DNA of 64,000 nucleotides from Chromobacterium amazonense (GTDB lineage Bacteria; Pseudomonadota; Gammaproteobacteria; Burkholderiales; Chromobacteriaceae): NCBI RefSeq assembly GCF_001855565.1, contig NZ_MKCR01000027.1, positions 186,001 to 250,000 of the forward strand, read 5' to 3'. Shown piece by piece: positions 62,692 to 64,000 of this stretch (position 1 is its first letter; each line of letters starts with the position of its first letter). The notes under the pieces were generated by a model. It saw only the letters and a program-made list of their open reading frames with translations, ran no database searches and was not told where the DNA came from. The position numbers and the translations under genes were made by a program.

Positions 62692-64000
62692 TTAGCGGGT
62701 GGCAGGCTCGGTTTGGAAGCCGCCGCCCAAAGCGGTGTTCAGGGAGGCCCAGGCCAGACGATTGGCGGCCATGGCGTCGATGTAGATGGATTGCTGGCTC
62801 AGCTGCGCGTCTTGCGCGTCCAGCAGCGACAGCTTGTTGACCAGGCCGGCGCGCAAACGGGCCGCCATCGCGTCGCTGGCGCGGCGGCTGCTGTTCAGCG
62901 CGCGTTCGGCCTGCTGCAGCTGGCGCTGGCTGCTCTGCCAGCCGGACACGCTGTCGGCGGCGTCGCGCAGCGCGTCGACTACCGTCTGGTTGTATTGCTG
63001 CACCGCCATGTCGTAGCCTGCCTGTTGCTTGGCCAAGTTGGACTGCAGCTGGCCGGAATGGAAGATCGGCAGGCTGATGGCAGGCATCAAGCCCCATAAC
63101 GAGGAATTGCTCTTCCACAGTTGATCCAGCTCCAGCGAGCTCTGCCCGGCGAAAGCCGTCAGCTTGACGTTGGGGTAGAACTCGGCGCGGGCTTCCTTGA
63201 CCGATTGGCTCATAGATTCCACGCGCGCGCGCTGGGCGGCGATGTCGGGACGGCGGCCCAGCAGGTCGGCATTCAGGCTGTCCAGCGCCGGGGCCGGCGG
63301 CAGCGCCAAGGGCGCGGCGTCGAGGCTGGCTGCGGACTGCGGTCCTTGGCCGGTCAGCGCGGCCAAAGCATGGCGATTGCGTTCGATGTCGGCGTTCAGC
63401 GCGCTTTGCTGCTGCTGCAGGCGGTCGATCGACACTTCATTGCCGCGTTGATTGTCGCCCGGCAACAGGCCGGCATTGACGCGAGCCTGGGTCAGCGCGC
63501 GGCGGCTTTCTGCGACGGCCAGTCGTTGGCTGATCAACTTGGCCTGCGCTTGATTGCGCTGCAGTTGGGTGTATTGGGCCAGCACCGCTTGCGTCAGCAG
63601 CAGGCGGGTTTGCTGCCCTTCATAGGCGATGGCCTGTTGCTGGCCCAATGCCGCGCTGACGGCCGCGTGGTTCTTGCCCCAGAAATCGAATTCCCAGCTG
63701 CCCACCAGCGCGGCGGTGTAGGCGGTGAGATGGTCTTTTTTCAGCAGCGGCTGCAGCGGATCGTAATGCAGATCAACGGCATTGGCGGTGGCATCCAGTT
63801 GCGGACCGTCTTTGCTTTCGACGATGCCGACGGCCGCGCGTGCCTGGCGCAGGCGCGCCGCGGCCAGTTTCAGTGATGGCGCGTTTTGCAGCGTGGCTTC
63901 CACCAGGCGGTTCAGAGCGGAGTCATTCAGCTGGCGCCACCAGTCGGCGCTGACACTCTGCTTGCCGGGCGCGGCCAGTTTCAGCTGTTCGGCGCTCAGC
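62692..64000 (-). CDS. NodT-family outer-membrane efflux protein, second system (5' end outside window)
   Basis: At least 436 residues of a TolC-like channel are inside the window, and the frame stays open to the right edge. Visible are DWWRQLNDSALNRLVEATLQ, WEFDFWGKNHAAVSAALGQQ and RRPDIAAQRARVES with FYPNVKLTAFAG, then a C-terminal OEP domain ending TEPATR. The lipobox would lie beyond the edge. With the emrA and emrB genes downstream it completes the second tripartite pump. A TetR partner, if any, is not in the window. Confidence 0.92.
   Translation of the reverse strand, partial: LSAEQLKLAAPGKQSVSADWWRQLNDSALNRLVEATLQNAPSLKLAAARLRQARAAVGIVESKDGPQLDATANAVDLHYDPLQPLLKKDHLTAYTAALVGSWEFDFWGKNHAAVSAALGQQQAIAYEGQQTRLLLTQAVLAQYTQLQRNQAQAKLISQRLAVAESRRALTQARVNAGLLPGDNQRGNEVSIDRLQQQQSALNADIERNRHALAALTGQGPQSAASLDAAPLALPPAPALDSLNADLLGRRPDIAAQRARVESMSQSVKEARAEFYPNVKLTAFAGQSSLELDQLWKSNSSLWGLMPAISLPIFHSGQLQSNLAKQQAGYDMAVQQYNQTVVDALRDAADSVSGWQSSQRQLQQAERALNSSRRASDAMAARLRAGLVNKLSLLDAQDAQLSQQSIYIDAMAANRLAWASLNTALGGGFQTEPATR

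Overview
The window is 64 kb of GC-rich chromosomal DNA from a beta-proteobacterium. Gene content and protein style (a split arn lipid A operon, paired EmrAB-type pumps, a dCache chemoreceptor, cstA-ybdD, a reb locus) suggest Chromobacterium or a close relative in the Neisseriales. This assignment is by pattern recognition, without a database search. Most of the window is ordinary core and accessory metabolism.

Layout. 1-2.3 kb: the start of a 3-hydroxybutyrate dehydrogenase gene, an MFS remnant, dkgB and an FKBP isomerase. 2.5-7.4 kb: an emrB-emrA-outer membrane factor operon with a divergent TetR regulator and two palindromic candidate operators. 7.45-14.7 kb: a ten-gene minus-strand operon that looks like a light or photo-oxidative stress regulon (flavin amine oxidase, DUF1365, cyclopropane synthase-like methyltransferase, DUF3833, SDR, NTF2-like, DUF2256, Cry-DASH or photolyase, lipocalin, Trp-rich protein), with a divergent TetR regulator. 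Its methyltransferase gene is frameshifted. 15.5-18.1 kb: a DinB-like gene and a chemoreceptor whose leader contains an intrinsic terminator. 18.5-24.1 kb: small redox and regulatory genes, with a helix-turn-helix regulator and an MFS pump lying between a LysR gene and a decayed copy of the same LysR gene.

24.4-38.7 kb is the striking part: a minus-strand R-body (Reb, 'killing trait') locus. It has five full-length Reb paralogues in tandem, a short sixth one, and a seventh Reb-like domain behind a long Pro/Ala linker. They sit with an ECF-type sigma factor, a Crp/Fnr regulator, two DUF2589-type proteins, two DUF4239-type membrane proteins, a T4-type endolysin, an extracellular PHB-depolymerase-like esterase and several small proteins of unknown function. 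A REP-associated tyrosine transposase (RAYT) with REP palindromes and a strongly AT-rich orphan gene interrupt it. My inference is that this is a contractile-ribbon toxin-delivery or cell-rupture system with its own regulators and possibly its own lysis gene.

38.9-42.4 kb: tRNA-Tyr with a near-consensus promoter, a YejK-family nucleoid protein and small hypothetical genes. 42.4-50.4 kb: the arn operon for 4-amino-4-deoxy-L-arabinose modification of lipid A (polymyxin resistance). ArnA is split into two genes, and a GrpB-family gene bracketed by REP palindromes lies inside the operon. 50.5-54.6 kb: hemF, an alpha/beta hydrolase with Cys in place of the usual Ser, and an RstAB-like two-component system. 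55-59.8 kb: cstA-ybdD, a cupin, and a YeiH transporter with a divergent YeiE-like LysR. 60-64 kb: a second emrB-emrA-OMF operon running off the window.
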